From the NCBI GenBank assembly GCA_002099365.1, contig MSED01000003.1:1922001-1986000 (forward strand): 64,000 nucleotides of DNA, written 5' to 3'. Under the pieces are notes generated by a model, which did no database searches, had not been told where the DNA came from, and was given only the letters and a program-made list of their open reading frames with translations. This DNA comes from Phialophora verrucosa (taxonomy: Eukaryota; Ascomycota; Eurotiomycetes; Chaetothyriales; Herpotrichiellaceae). The position numbers were made by a program, and so were the translations under genes. Every line of letters starts with the position of its first letter. The stretch's first letter is position 1. This document shows positions 34,685 to 45,829 of the stretch, one piece after another.

Positions 34685-36680
34685 CCCAGTGTTCCTACAG
34701 CCGGGCCCGATTTCCTAGAATTCGACTTTGGCGCACATGAGACTGTTTCCCACCCATCATCCACTCTTGATCTTGCCATCCAGCTATTTCGCTTGACGGA
34801 GTCTATTTTCCCGACTCCGCCTTGTACGGACATAGAAGGGCATGTTCATGTCAACTGAATATCTTACACGACGAGGGTTGATATACCACCACCACGGCCG
34901 TTGTCGTGAACAAGTAACACAGGATAGCATGCTGGATTATTAATTAACTACCAGGATCCCTTAACGGGGCCAGTTTCCAAGTCAAGGATTTTTGGGTTGG
35001 CTCTTCCTTTGACACTGCGTGCCTGTGATGCTGATTGGTCTCGAATGTTACACAACAAGGTATGTATGGAACCTTTCACACCGACCGAACATTGACAAAC
35101 AAACCGAACTCCGTTCCTTTTAGGAATTTCGAGTTTGCTGACGGACAAACAATAGCACAAGCGACGCTGTGTGGGTGGCAGAGTCCACAATCTAATCATC
35201 TCGCACATGAGGGCTCTTCAGCCACCCTGACCACACATATTTCTCGCGGCGCGCCTCATTTGCCCGTCTGACACAGACCACGCGTGCTCATAGAGGCCGA
35301 CTCGAAAATTAATAAGAGTTGCAAAAAACCCCGGACTCTCACCCGGTCATGGTGGAGGTCAGTCAATCCTCGTTGGGAAAGCATGTGTCCTCTCGATCCA
35401 TTCTCGTCCCCCACTGCATCACGCCTACGCAGGACAATGGACGTTTGTGATCTCGGGTTCCAAATCGGTCGTTGCCCTTATGCTGCTCGGCCGGCCATCT
35501 GCATCGCCATTAGTGCCGTCCCCGGGATTCTTTGACGTGCATATGACAGCGGGAACATACACGGTTGGGTCGAGCATCTTCGAATCCGGACGAGAAGCCT
35601 CACCGCCCTGACGGGCAAGGCCTTGTGATCGGAGTCTATGCGGTCGGCGTTGATCAATCTTTGATTGACGATCGAAGGGCACATGAGATCAACGACTTCG
35701 GGCCACTTGAAGATCTGTGTTCAAAGGCTGCTGTAGATCTCTACCCTTAAAAAGACAATTCTTGGGCAGCAGCCTTGGTAAATCACTGGGTGACCCGTCA
35801 ATATCACACCACTGGAGACGCGGTACGACCTTGACGCTCTCCAGGGAAACATGAACAGAGTCCAGCACGTCGGCCGACTTCAAAATCATCGAACCACTCC
35901 ATGGCTCTTTCAGGTAGGTACCTCATTTCCGTTTCTGGCCTTCGACAGCTGAGATCTGAACGTCATTTGAGCCACCGACGAATAACTACAGGAACTGTTT
36001 CATCTAATGCCTGGTGAAGGAGAGCCAGGCACGCAAACACGCCACATTGGGGATCCTCAAATTCGCCGGTCGAGCTAGGTTCCGGGCCAGCAAAGATTGT
36101 ATTAGCGATGTTTTCTTAAAGATCTTCATGTCTGCCGTCACAATTTGATCTATGTTCCTAGCAAGAGGAGGAAACACAGAGTGTCAAATGTAGCAAGCAA
36201 TATGCTCTTCGGATGGAATGAGGGTAACGACTCTCATAGAACACAAGAATGAGCCAACCCAATCGATATCCGGTGAAAAGATACCTGAGATTTTAGGGAG
36301 TGCTGGACTAGACGTTCGGAAATGGGTATGCATTTGTGCTTCGTTTCTGAAGTTCCTCTTACCGTACGTGATCCGACCGCCAACTCATCGCCGTGGCTAT
36401 ACTAGCAGTAACCGAGGACGACGCTGCGAGTCAAGATAGTATGTGGTTCACAGCTGCGACTTTTTGTGGCTCTTCTAGAGTAGGGAGGCTCCTCATCGCA
36501 TTGTCGCGCCGAGCTTCTGCGCACACTGCAAAATCACAATGGCGCCACAATATCTCTGCAAGCATGTAATGTAGCATACGCCCCCAACGCCTGCGCTCGA
36601 AATCGCGAGTCCACGTCAGCCCTGGAATTCCTATACACTCAAACCGTCAAAGAATTGTTCCGCATGCCAGCAAGTAGCTG
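30171..36680. other. 6.5 kb gene desert upstream of the NsdD-like gene
   Basis: No gene recognised. Frames such as 31235-31711 and 32334-32645 are open but look random. The stretch separates the GATA-factor start from the 3' end of the Mrx7-like gene, both on the minus strand, so nearly all of it could be promoter and leader of the GATA gene. It carries six of the TACTCGTA octamers. Confidence 0.5.
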
Positions 36681-37073
36681 CTATTTCTTCGGTGGCGGCG
36701 GTTCCGGCTTGTGTCCTGTTTTTAACTCTTCCCAGAAAAGTTTGAAGAAGTTTTTCGTGCCGCCCTGAGCGGCTTCTTGAGGATCGATATGCGTGCCGCC
36801 GTAATATTCGGGGGGTTTGCCGTGTTGTAGTTCATGGACTTTCCTGTGGACTCGCTGGACACCGCGGTGGAAGGCTGGACTGCGGAGGAGCTGGCGGGGT
36901 AGAGCTTTGTTAGACGACCCGATCACGTCGGAAAGAGAGAATCCGTCTCGAGGCAGGGAGCATACCGTATCTACTAGGCGCTTCTGTCTGCAGTGTCAGT
37001 AACCAGCTCTCGCATCATCTTGTGGAAGTGAGCCGAGTGGGAGGCAAACCTCTAATAACCACCACCAACTCAT
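36681..37073 (-). CDS. Mrx7-like (DUF2697) small mitochondrial protein, 89 aa, three exons
   Basis: Yeast Mrx7 is a component found with mitochondrial ribosome-associated MIOREX complexes; its molecular role is not well defined. Exons 37073-37050 (24 nt), 36987-36966 (22 nt) and 36904-36681. The assembled protein starts MSWWWLLETEAPSRY and continues LPRQLLRSPAFHRGVQRVHR, the conserved core, then a YYGGTHIDP segment and a short basic, proline-rich tail. The first donor (GTTTGC) is weak but the phases agree and the protein length is right. The uninterrupted 81-codon frame from 36926 would lack this N-terminus. Family assignment rests on memory of the core motif, so confidence is moderate. Confidence 0.6.
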
Positions 37074-37906
37074 GCTGGAGATTTGGTGCAAATCAGATCG
37101 AAATTTCAGACCAGGTGGAAAGAAGATGCGTGCGCCAGGACCAGAGCCGCTAAATAACTTGATGTACAGAAGACGGATATCCTCAGTCAGAGGATGGATG
37201 CTGGTTGGTGATGGCTTGGATGTTCGAACATTCGCCGAGAGATATCTACAGCTGTAGGCGTAATTTTGAAATTCTGTTACGGGTGGGAACGCGCATAACG
37301 AGGCTCAAAATGTGTAGAAAAGTTTCATTTCGTACAGCTGTTTTACGAATGAGGTTGCCTCAAACCAGGCGCCCTGCAGTGTGAGGTCAGTGGTTCCCCT
37401 CGAGAAAGCCGTTCAGCCCATTCAGCTTCCCTGAATTCCTTGTTGATTGGAAGCATGCACGGTCGCTAAAGCAGAATACACAATTGAATATCATTATCGA
37501 GGACAAGACTCCCCTACATCCTATTCCACAAAGACATCGTTCATGTCATCAGCCCCCGGACGTTCCAATCACTCCGGCGCTTCGTGAAACCGGCATAAGT
37601 CGGTCGATATCCGGAGCCTCGCTGGTCTTAACCCTTCGGAATTGATCGTGCTCGCACGCTGAATAGTTTCGATTCCAAAGACCGATTAAGCTTCACGGAA
37701 GGGGCGTAAGACTTCATTGTCCGGTAGCAAGATTCGAAAAGTCACGTCAAGCGCGGCCGCCACGAACTGATCTGACCACCGACTTCACCCTCACCCTTAC
37801 CTTGACCTTCACTCTACTGGGACCCTCTTTCTCCACCAAACATCGATTGGCCTCCATCTCTTTCCCGAACGGTCCAACCTTTGTCAAGCCTTTCTGATAT
37901 CATCAG
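37074..37906. promoter_or_regulatory. region between the Mrx7-like and phosphatase genes
   Basis: These 833 bp separate two divergent genes and should hold both promoters plus the 5' exon of the phosphatase gene. A pyrimidine-rich CCCTCACCCTTACCTTG stretch near 37787-37803 looks like a fungal core-promoter or leader element. No clear initiator ATG could be tied to the phosphatase frame. Confidence 0.45.
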
Positions 37907-40031
37907 GACAAAGTCACAACGACAGTCTCCAGGCTGTTTAGTGACAAAGCCGGCGCCGCTCCCCAGGATTCATCTCCTCGGGAGTCTTCCAACACAACGC
38001 CGCCCAAAAAGCCCTCGATTCTTCAGAGACTACATATCCACACGTCGGGAAGAAAGAACAAGCCCACTCCAAATCTGACCATTAGACCTACCACTTCATC
38101 ATCTCTACCGCCTATCTCAACGACTGTGAGTCGGGCTGGCTCATCTCATTCCGATGCCGCGACCATTGCCGAAATCACAGACATCATGCCACAGTCGCTG
38201 ACACTCACCCCCCCACAAGGTGCTGTCAAGAGGCAACGATCTCAAGAGTTGCCATTCAGCCCTTCCAGGCCGACATCCTATGGCCAGGCGCCATCTAACG
38301 GCGCCACTGGCGGGCCTGACGACTCAGCAATACGGGTCAACGTGAGGATTCCTCCCTATCTCAACAAGACCAAAGCAAGTAGGTTTCACTCGAGGCGATT
38401 ATTAGTTCTAGGTGCTTGGCGATGTTGGACGGCTAACATTAGATGCAGAAATCTCGTTGGCTTTCCAGGAACTCGAATGGAAGCAACGGTTTCGACTTCA
38501 GCATGGGTTCCAGAATCCTCACACATCTCCTTTTCGGGTAGATCGATCAAAGACTGTGTTTAACCGCAACAGATATGGGAACGTCCAACCCTGGGATGCG
38601 TCAAGGGTGAGATTGAAGAAACCGATAGGAGGTTCTGACTATGTCAATGCGTCTCCCATCGTGCTGAAGAGCCGCACGGGAAAGAACACACCTAGCGGCA
38701 CATCAACCCCTACCCTTGCACGGCAGTCCTCATCCACCACAGTCGCCCAAAATGAATGCAGATATGTTGCCACCCAAGGCCCGAAAGAGGGACAATTCTC
38801 CCACTTCTGGCATATGGTCATGCAAGAAACTCCAGGGGATGTCGGGGTCGTCATCATGCTTACGCAGCATGTTGAGGGAAACAAGGAGAAATGCGCCCAG
38901 TATTATCCGGTCAGCATGGAGAACCCGACCATGATATTGCCCGCTTACGAAGGTGGTGACGAAGATGGAGAACCTGGACCCGTGGATGATGGTGACCCTT
39001 TCTTGGATTCCCCTACAGGGAGCGCCGATGCTGATAGTCTTGGAACAGATTCTGAACCCTCAAATACGTCGGACGCCGCAGGCGAGGACGACAAGTCTCA
39101 AGAACAAGATCAACCTAGCTCGGTCACCCTCTTGTCTTCCCACTATGACGCCAAGATCGGGTGCGACGTGCGGAAGCTACGATTGACCATCGACAATGAA
39201 TCAAAGACCATCTATCACTACTACTTCGGCGGCTGGCCCGACTTCGCGAAACCCGAAGCCGAGGATCGAGCAGCTCTTCTTGAACTCACAAAGGTATCGA
39301 AAGCTGTGGCTGGCGACGCTCCTCGGATTGTGCATTGCTCCGCCGGAGTGGGTCGAACGGGCACTTGGATAGCCTTGGACTTCCTCCTGCAAGAGCTTGA
39401 AGCAGGGCGACTAGTAGGCGCCGAACCGTCAGGGTCGGCCACACCCACCCCGGACGACGCAACCCAAACAACATCGAGCAACGGCACCTGGGGCAGAAGC
39501 GGAGCTGCGAGGGCAAGCACGCCTGAGCCCAAGGACGAAGAAGACGTCATCTGGGAGACGGTCAACACCTTACGTGAACAGCGCATGATGATGGTCATGA
39601 ATGAGTTGCAGTACCAATTCATCTACGAAGTTCTGAAGGAGGCCTTCGTCGAGAAATACGCTGAGAAGGAGACGGGACCCGTGGTTATCGAGGTCCAGGA
39701 GCCCAGTCCAAAGGTGGCGAGGAGGAAGTCTCCCTCTGTCTTTGGTGGTTTGTATCAGGGCACGAAGGTAGGGTCTGTCAAAGGGGAAGCGGACACGGTG
39801 TCCGACGAAGCAGAATCCGAAGCGGAAACGGAAGTCATGGACGGAGGGAAGACCGGACGGGACGTCGATATGAACAATGACACCAGTGATGAGGAAGGAG
39901 ACGCACCAGAAAGCAAAGAACTTGCTCTCTCGGTGGAAGAGGATCCTTACGCTGCTGTAGCGCCAGAGACGATCCGCGAGGGGCAGCAAAAGACCGAGCA
40001 GAACGAGATACGCGATCACGAATTGAAATGA
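37907..40031 (+). CDS. classical protein-tyrosine phosphatase (Pyp/Ptp type), at least 684 aa, 5' end unresolved
   Basis: Removes phosphate from phosphotyrosine, probably on MAP kinases by analogy with yeast Ptp2/3 and fission yeast Pyp1/2. Two exons are clear: 37907-38378 and 38449-40031, with a 70-nt phase-1 intron. The catalytic loop VHCSAGVGRTG lies at about 39331-39363, the acid loop GGWPDF at about 39229-39246, and the substrate-side blocks YVNASPI and YVATQGPKEGQFSHFW upstream. Acidic Ser/Asp inserts separate the conserved blocks, and the C-terminus is acidic. The frame is coding-like from 37907 (KPSILQRLHIHTSGRKNK) but its first ATG is only at 38186. I therefore place an acceptor at 37906 and expect an upstream coding exon; if not, translation starts at 38186. 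Confidence 0.85.
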
Positions 40032-43000
40032 TTTGCATGGGAAGGAGGAGTGCAAAGTTCCACGGCGGATAAGGCAAGTTCGCCACGATATGGACATTTG
40101 TCACGATCGAGGCAGGATCGCGAGGAGACGACCGCCTTGAGGTCAACGCTCACTGAGTGAGGTTCCATTTTCTTCTGTACTGGGTATTTGGGTAAGGGAG
40201 AGAACTGGTAGCGACCTGCGTGGCGTCAAAGGCTAGCTATGTAGGGTTTTGAAGACAAACAGGCGTGGGGCCGGACCGGGTGTGTAACTGAATCTTTGGA
40301 TGGGAATGAGATCAACGGCACAAACAACGCTCTGTAGATATGGCAAACTGTATCGTCGTGGCGTGACGCACCATCCAGCCGCCCCGCCCCGGACCTGTTG
40401 GTCTCGTCGTCGATCGGGGAGGAGTGGAGCGAAGGCATGCAGACAAGCAAGCAAGATGTATTTATACTTGTGTACTCTGCTATGGCATGATTGAATTCTC
40501 CAAAAAGACACTATACAATGTAGCAGGATCAGATAATTTGAAGCGAAACAGGGATCTAATAAGAACGTGGCGTGGCGCAAGCACCTACTATGGCAAAGCG
40601 CGGGACATGTAACTCATTTGATCGGTCCAGTCCTTGGAGAGTCGGATCGGGTAGTAAACAAGTAGTCCAATCGACATGGCGAGATCGGGTTCAGGGCTGT
40701 AAATGTGTGAGGCTGTGAGTGTCTCGAATGGAAAAGTCAGGGTGAGCGGTGTGAGCGTGTGAGCGTGTCGAATGGGAAAGTCACATTTGACAGTATAAGA
40801 CTCGACAGTCATGGTGTTTGCTGCAGTGGAAAAATGGGGCTTGTCCAACGCTGCCTATACCTTGCGAGGTGGGTGGCTTGGATCCGTCAAGATTCGGTCT
40901 ACTAATCTATCTCGAGGATGATCCGCCAACTTGCGCAGACTAGAACAAAGAAGCCAATCAGGATAGGTTGGAGGACTTCCACGCCCCGGGTAAGCGGCGA
41001 TGGGACCGGTGAGGGTGGGAAATGGACTGCCTCCGATTTAGGCGCGGACAAGTATAAAGTCCCGGAGGACAGGTGAGGTCAGAGGAGGAGCACAAGGAGT
41101 GAGTGGCTTGCAGCGATCGATATGGCGCTGTGTTCCAGGTAGACGTAAAATAAAGCTTGGGGTGACCCATGCTTTCTGTAGGCATAGCTGGTCAGCTATA
41201 CCCCCCTAGATGCGAGGCAAGAGTATGCATCCGGAAAGAAAAGTCCAGCGAAGAGGCCGGCTGCGGAAAACAGCACGGCGTCATGTACGATGTTGCGGAA
41301 CATGATCGGGGAAGATCAAGCATGCAGCAACGAACAAGAATACTATACGTCGCTCGCCGTATGGGGAATCAGCTCCGCGAGCAAAAGACGTCCGGGGAAA
41401 CCTCCGCCTTTACCTCGTACACTGCAGACACATGAGCCATGGTTTTCGTAGAGCCACCTCGCACACGAACAAGGTATTTGGCAGCCCAGCCTGGTGGGGG
41501 AATAGATTGGTTGTAGATGCCCACTATGGGGTGGCTGTTTATGGACAACACTCGGGGGTTGCCGGCCGCTGTAATGAGGAAGGAGGAAAAGAACAGGCTG
41601 ATCTGCCAAACTGCTCGCAGTCTCGGTGTCTGTTGGATCTTTCAGAATACCTTCTTGTCCCTCGATCGCGTATTAACCTTCTGGTGCACGGCTGGAGCCG
41701 CCATTTCTGTTCGGTGCGTGATGATATCCGGGGTTCGGCCTCAGTGTGCCGCTCCCTTCTTGATGAAGAGTCATCTGAGCCTCAGATCATGGCCATGGTA
41801 CACCGTAGTCATTGGCGAGGCAAACTTCAGCGAGATCTCGCAGTGCTGCGTGATCGACGCAGCATTAATCACTCCTGCATAGCATAAGATGCACCGTGCC
41901 TCAAGAAACTGGACGTCAAGTACAGCCGTCCCTTGGGGCTCGCGGCCCCAACTGGGCGGCATGCCGGTGGAATGCTTAGTCTGAAGCAAGGGTGGCTTCA
42001 AGCTGCAGTCTCCCGATGAGGTATTCTGGTTCTCCTTCCGAAGGAGTCTACCATAATTGTGTCCCAGAAAGTGAAATGACCAAGCGTATGCCCATTCTGT
42101 TGCCCTTCCCTTGTCGCCGTCCTTCCTCAGATTTCTCCGCAGATCATCATCTCATCCTACCGTTGCGGTGAGCACAATCCGAGTCTGTTTTTGACGGAGG
42201 GCCGGCCGACGATATGACGATAGTCCGGTGGTAAGCATTTCCTTCTCGCAGTGTACAGACTACAGAGTATCATCTCAGAAACGATGCAAGGTGCAGTTGA
42301 TTCAGATTGAAGAAAGTCGCCGCTGCGAATGACGTAATTGTTAGGATGCGGGACGCGACTTCACGCTAAGCCTCTTTTGCAATCTTCCTGCTCCTTTTTC
42401 GAGCCTGCGACGCCGCCTGCTTCACCATTGACCATCCACAAGCTTGATCGACTCAACTTGAAAAGAGAATAATCACGGCTCAGGGTCATGCTCTGATGAA
42501 AGCGTGTTCTCAGCACCTATTTTCTGCCGTGGAAACTGTCATCAGTGTCTGTTTCCTGCACAGCCTCTAGGCCATGGACTACGCGTAGTCATGGACCACA
42601 GCAAGTCTCCTGCCGAATCACTCAACAACTTCCAGCAAGAGGACTTTATCCGCACACAATGATACTCCGTGGTGTTGCCCCTTTATATCGAGCCTCTTGG
42701 GCAGGCCTTGGGAGGAGTGCCCCGTCGTGCTCGTCGCCCAGAGGTTTAACAGCTACTCCGTATTCTTTTCGTCTCCAAGAGATTCAATTCCTGCCTCGTG
42801 TGGGGAAAGATGGATTGCATTGTTATGAGATGGTGCTTACGACGGCCCGAGAGTCTCTTACACGGTAAATTGAATGATCTCAGTCCAAAGCAAGGAGTGT
42901 TTGAAGCTTGTGTCGCAGACGCCGAAAGTTCTTGGGGCGACCCCTGGGCGGCCACCCGAAACACGACCTCCGACAAGCACTGCCTCACGTTCCCACCATC

Positions 43001-43246
43001 CAAACCGGAGGCCCTCGATCCGCTTCAACGGCGTTCCGTCAGTTATAAGAAACTTCCAAGACCTGTCCTTGGCGATTCATTCTCCTTCCCATTCATTCAA
43101 ACACTCCTTTTGTGGCCGTCGTCGTTCTGCATTCTTTTCTCGCTCTTTACCGCTGGTCGGCTTTTGACATCGTCCCTTCCTTTCTTCTACAAACCCAGAA
43201 AATCAACTACGTTCTTTACACCTTTTCAGCATCTCAGGAGATCAAA
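40032..43246. other. 3.2 kb intergenic, no gene recognised
   Basis: The stretch lies between the phosphatase stop and the secreted precursor, both pointing right. Overlapping frames at 41432-41887 and 41517-41882 are open in two phases, which argues against either being real. A GTGAGCGTGT-type repeat lies near 40744-40768. The last few hundred bases, C/T-rich before 43247, look like promoter and leader of the secreted-protein gene. Confidence 0.5.
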
Positions 43247-43984
43247 ATGCTCGTCAAATCCACTGCTGTCGCCTTGATGGTGGCTGTGGGCTCGGCCAAT
43301 GCAGCCGTCATCTACGGCAAGGAATCGGCTATCAAGGCGGACCCAGATTTCGGCCTTTGCCTTCCAACCATGAAGTTCGAGGGTGGACTCGGTGGACGAC
43401 CGTCAATGGACTTCACTTTCTTGCCCTCGGACCCCTTGTGTGCTCGTGGCCAGCAGGAAGCTTCCAACCCAAGTACGTATCATCAGTGGAATGCCTCGCC
43501 CTGGGATATACGTTCTAACATTGTGTGTTCAGACATCATCACCAACCGCATCTGCGACCAGCTCTCCACCGTTTGCGGCGCGAACAAAGAAGCAGTGACC
43601 CTTTGCCGTGAATCCCAAGCCAAGATCCGAAGCCTGGGAACCAAGGACAAGTCCACTGCCGACACCTGGAACACTCTCATGGGCTTCGGCTACGCCCTGA
43701 CCAACCCCGACGGTGGTGCCGCCGTCCCCGGCGCCGTCAAGGACGACTTGAAGAAGCGATCTCCTAAACCTATCATCTTCTGCTCCGCCACGGAATGGAT
43801 TGACGAGTGCACCGGATGGCCCGCACCGGAACCTGTCGTCAAGCGGGAAGAGGCTGCCGCCGCTCCTGTCAAGAAGCGGGACGTCGAGGTGAAGAGATCG
43901 GAGGCGAAGGCGAAGAGGGCTGATATCCCTTTCATTCCCTGTTCCCCAACCGAGTGGATTGACGAATGCACTGGTTGGCCATAG
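43247..43984 (+). CDS. secreted precursor with two Kex2-flanked copies of a disulfide-type peptide, 225 aa
   Basis: Exons 43247-43472 and 43533-43984; the intron of 60 nt has a GTACGT donor. Residues 1-19 are a signal peptide (MLVKSTAVALMVAVGSANA). A Cys-containing domain of about 110 residues follows, a type I recall from hypothetical secreted proteins of other ascomycetes, with ITNRICDQL and a STADTWNTLMGFG segment. The last third has KR or KKR sites that would release a 27-residue and a 21-residue peptide. Both contain CSxTEWIDECTGWP, with two Cys eight residues apart. The spacer between them holds EEAAAAP and further KR sites, like the dipeptide-trimmed spacers of yeast alpha-factor. No RiPP-modifying (UstY/DUF3328) gene is near. 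Possible roles: signalling peptide, antimicrobial or effector; undetermined. Confidence 0.8.
   Translation: MLVKSTAVALMVAVGSANAAVIYGKESAIKADPDFGLCLPTMKFEGGLGGRPSMDFTFLPSDPLCARGQQEASNPSTYHQWNASPWDIRSNIVCSDIITNRICDQLSTVCGANKEAVTLCRESQAKIRSLGTKDKSTADTWNTLMGFGYALTNPDGGAAVPGAVKDDLKKRSPKPIIFCSATEWIDECTGWPAPEPVVKREEAAAAPVKKRDVEVKRSEAKAKRADIPFIPCSPTEWIDECTGWP
43781..43981 (+). repeat. duplicated 14-codon peptide core in the secreted precursor
   Basis: Copies at 43781-43822 and 43940-43981. Of 14 codons, seven differ silently and one by replacement (Ala to Pro). The last 11 residues are identical. Confidence 0.9.
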
Positions 43985-44460
43985 AGCGTGAATTTCTGCT
44001 TGGTCGGCGTTTGCACCAACAACCTCCAGATTATGGCAGGGAAGAACGCGACGGGGCGTTTTTGAGGGTTTCCTAGGGCGATGGGCTGTCTTTGCGCATT
44101 ACCATGTACAAGAAAGATTTTCTGTCCAACATAGGCCGGAACAAAACAATTCCGTTCAGTCGCTGCAAAAGACTAGAAATGGAATCAGAACGACTGACAA
44201 TTGAAGCCATGACGCTTGCCTTTGACGTTTACCGTTCCAATTCTCCGTGCTCGGTCCGAGAGCTTTACAAATGCGGAGAGCCTTGCCCATGTGTTGGTTT
44301 CTTGTTCCGCCTGTATGGAGTACGAGGTATAGTTCCCCGGTCTTCTTACAAACCACGTCTTTCTTTTCTCTTTCTACTCAAGCAGGGACGAACGAAGATC
44401 CAAGTCCATAGTCACCGAACCACACTCCTTATCGTACCTCTGCAGCGTCGGTCCATCGAG
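43985..44460. other. intergenic, promoter of the SnoaL-like gene
   Basis: No gene. The frame of the next gene stays open upstream with several ATGs, but the conserved protein begins after 44461. I read this stretch as the 3' UTR of the secreted precursor followed by a promoter. Confidence 0.5.
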
Positions 44461-45829
44461 ATGGTCGACCTCCATTCCCTCCCAGCGGGCTCCCGACCCG
44501 AGCGAGCAGTCCGCAACAACGGGCCCGACGATCTCGCTTTCGAGCGATACAAGCTCCGCGAATTGGCCGAGGGGTGGCCTCTCTACAGGTATGTAGGTAG
44601 AGGGGATACAATCCTGATGGCTTGGCTAGCTGGCTGGCTGGCTGTTTGTGACTGGCCGCGACTGACCGGCTGTGGATGTGTGTGCATTACTGACTGACTG
44701 ACCGAACCGAGCAGAGATGCCTGCGAATGGGAGAATCTTAAGTCCATCTTCCATCCCGATGCGTTTATCTTTACGACATGGTGAGTGAGACTAGGATACG
44801 TGATTACATTTACTTTACTGCGAACTGTGGTTGCTCGATACTAACCACGACACCTAGGACCGGGCGTACCCACCACCTCGATTTCATCGCCGCCTCTCAA
44901 CGCGGGTAAGCTGGCCTTTCACCCCCTGTTGTCCTTGGATACTTTGGGTCGCTATGTCATGGATCATTGCGTCGTCAACCGGCACTGCTGCCTGCCTCCT
45001 GCCCACTGCTTACTGTTTACTCGTTGCTGCTCACTGGTTGCTAGCTGCTTGATACCATAATAACCCCTCCTGTCATCTGTACTAACCACCGCACACCCTT
45101 CGCAGAATGGACGCCGGTGCATTCATCATGCATCGCTGCCACGGCATCAGTACGGACATCAACCGCGACGCGACCCGGGCGATCACGAAGATGAAAGCCA
45201 CAATCACGCAGCGGTTCGTGATCCAGGGCTGCGAGGTCGACGCCGAGAGCGACTGTCGGTTCTGTTTCTTCTGGATCAAGCTTCCCGACAGCGGAGAGTG
45301 GAGGGCCAGGTATGTGAGGCATTGGTATGAAAAGGTAGGCGACTCCATGTGCGAGTGCGAGTGCGCGTGCGCGTATGCGTATGCGTATCCTATGCGCAAA
45401 CTCCTCCAAATCGGAGTAGTCCTCGTACTTCACTCCACTCCACTCATTACTCCGGCACTCCCACCCATCACTCCGACACTCCCACTCATTACTCCGGCCA
45501 CTCCACCCAAATACCTCGGCCGTGTAACTGTGTATGCAAAGGCAAGGCTAATAGTACCTGGTGCGGGTGGCCTCCAGGATAAACTCATCGCCGTGAATCC
45601 CGCAAAAGTGCCGCTCCTCGACGAGGCCCGGCTGAGCCAATATCCCAGCGGGTATCGGTATTTGGCGTATTGTCAGGAAGAAACCATGGGGGTGAAGGTG
45701 TTAAGAGACATGCCGGGTCACAGGCGGGAGAATGGCGTCGAGGGCGGAAGCAAGGCCTGTGGCGAGAAGCATGATTTGCTGTATTGGCAGTGCAAGGCTT
45801 GGGTGGAGGGTGAGGAGGTCGACATATAG
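44461..45829 (+). CDS. SnoaL-like (NTF2-fold) protein, 240 aa, five exons
   Basis: Exons 44461-44588, 44715-44780, 44858-44905, 45106-45334 and 45578-45829, with consistent phases. The joined protein has a SnoaL_4-type NTF2-like fold: RYKLRELAEGWPLYR then DACEWENLKSIFHPDA, then TTWTGRTHHLDFIAAS, FIMHRCHG, a CEVDAESDCRFCFFW strand and YVRHWYEK. The tail YPSGYRYLAYCQEETMGVKV is typical of a fungal subgroup seen near metabolic genes. SnoaL-like proteins act as small cyclases, isomerases or dehydratases, or only bind ligands, so the function is open. The start is the ATG just before the conserved part; upstream in-frame ATGs exist. The fourth intron is long (243 nt), stop-free and built of simple repeats. 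Confidence 0.78.
45335..45577 (+). repeat. simple repeats inside the fourth intron of the SnoaL-like gene
   Basis: The intron contains a GAGTGC/GCGTAT hexamer run (about 45350-45390) and an imperfect run of CTCATTACTCCGGCACTCC units (about 45430-45510). Its length is a multiple of three and it has no stop in the gene's frame. Confidence 0.75.

Noticed and set aside
21860..36680. Decayed transposon or RIP-mutated repeat as the cause of the gene desert
   Set aside because: No AT-rich composition, terminal repeats, integrase or reverse-transcriptase motifs are visible. A library search would be needed to exclude very old copies.
43247..43984. Classical alpha-pheromone precursor
   Set aside because: The layout is similar, but the core lacks the WC...GQ.C consensus of known filamentous-fungal pheromones and has only two copies. 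Kept as an alternative only.
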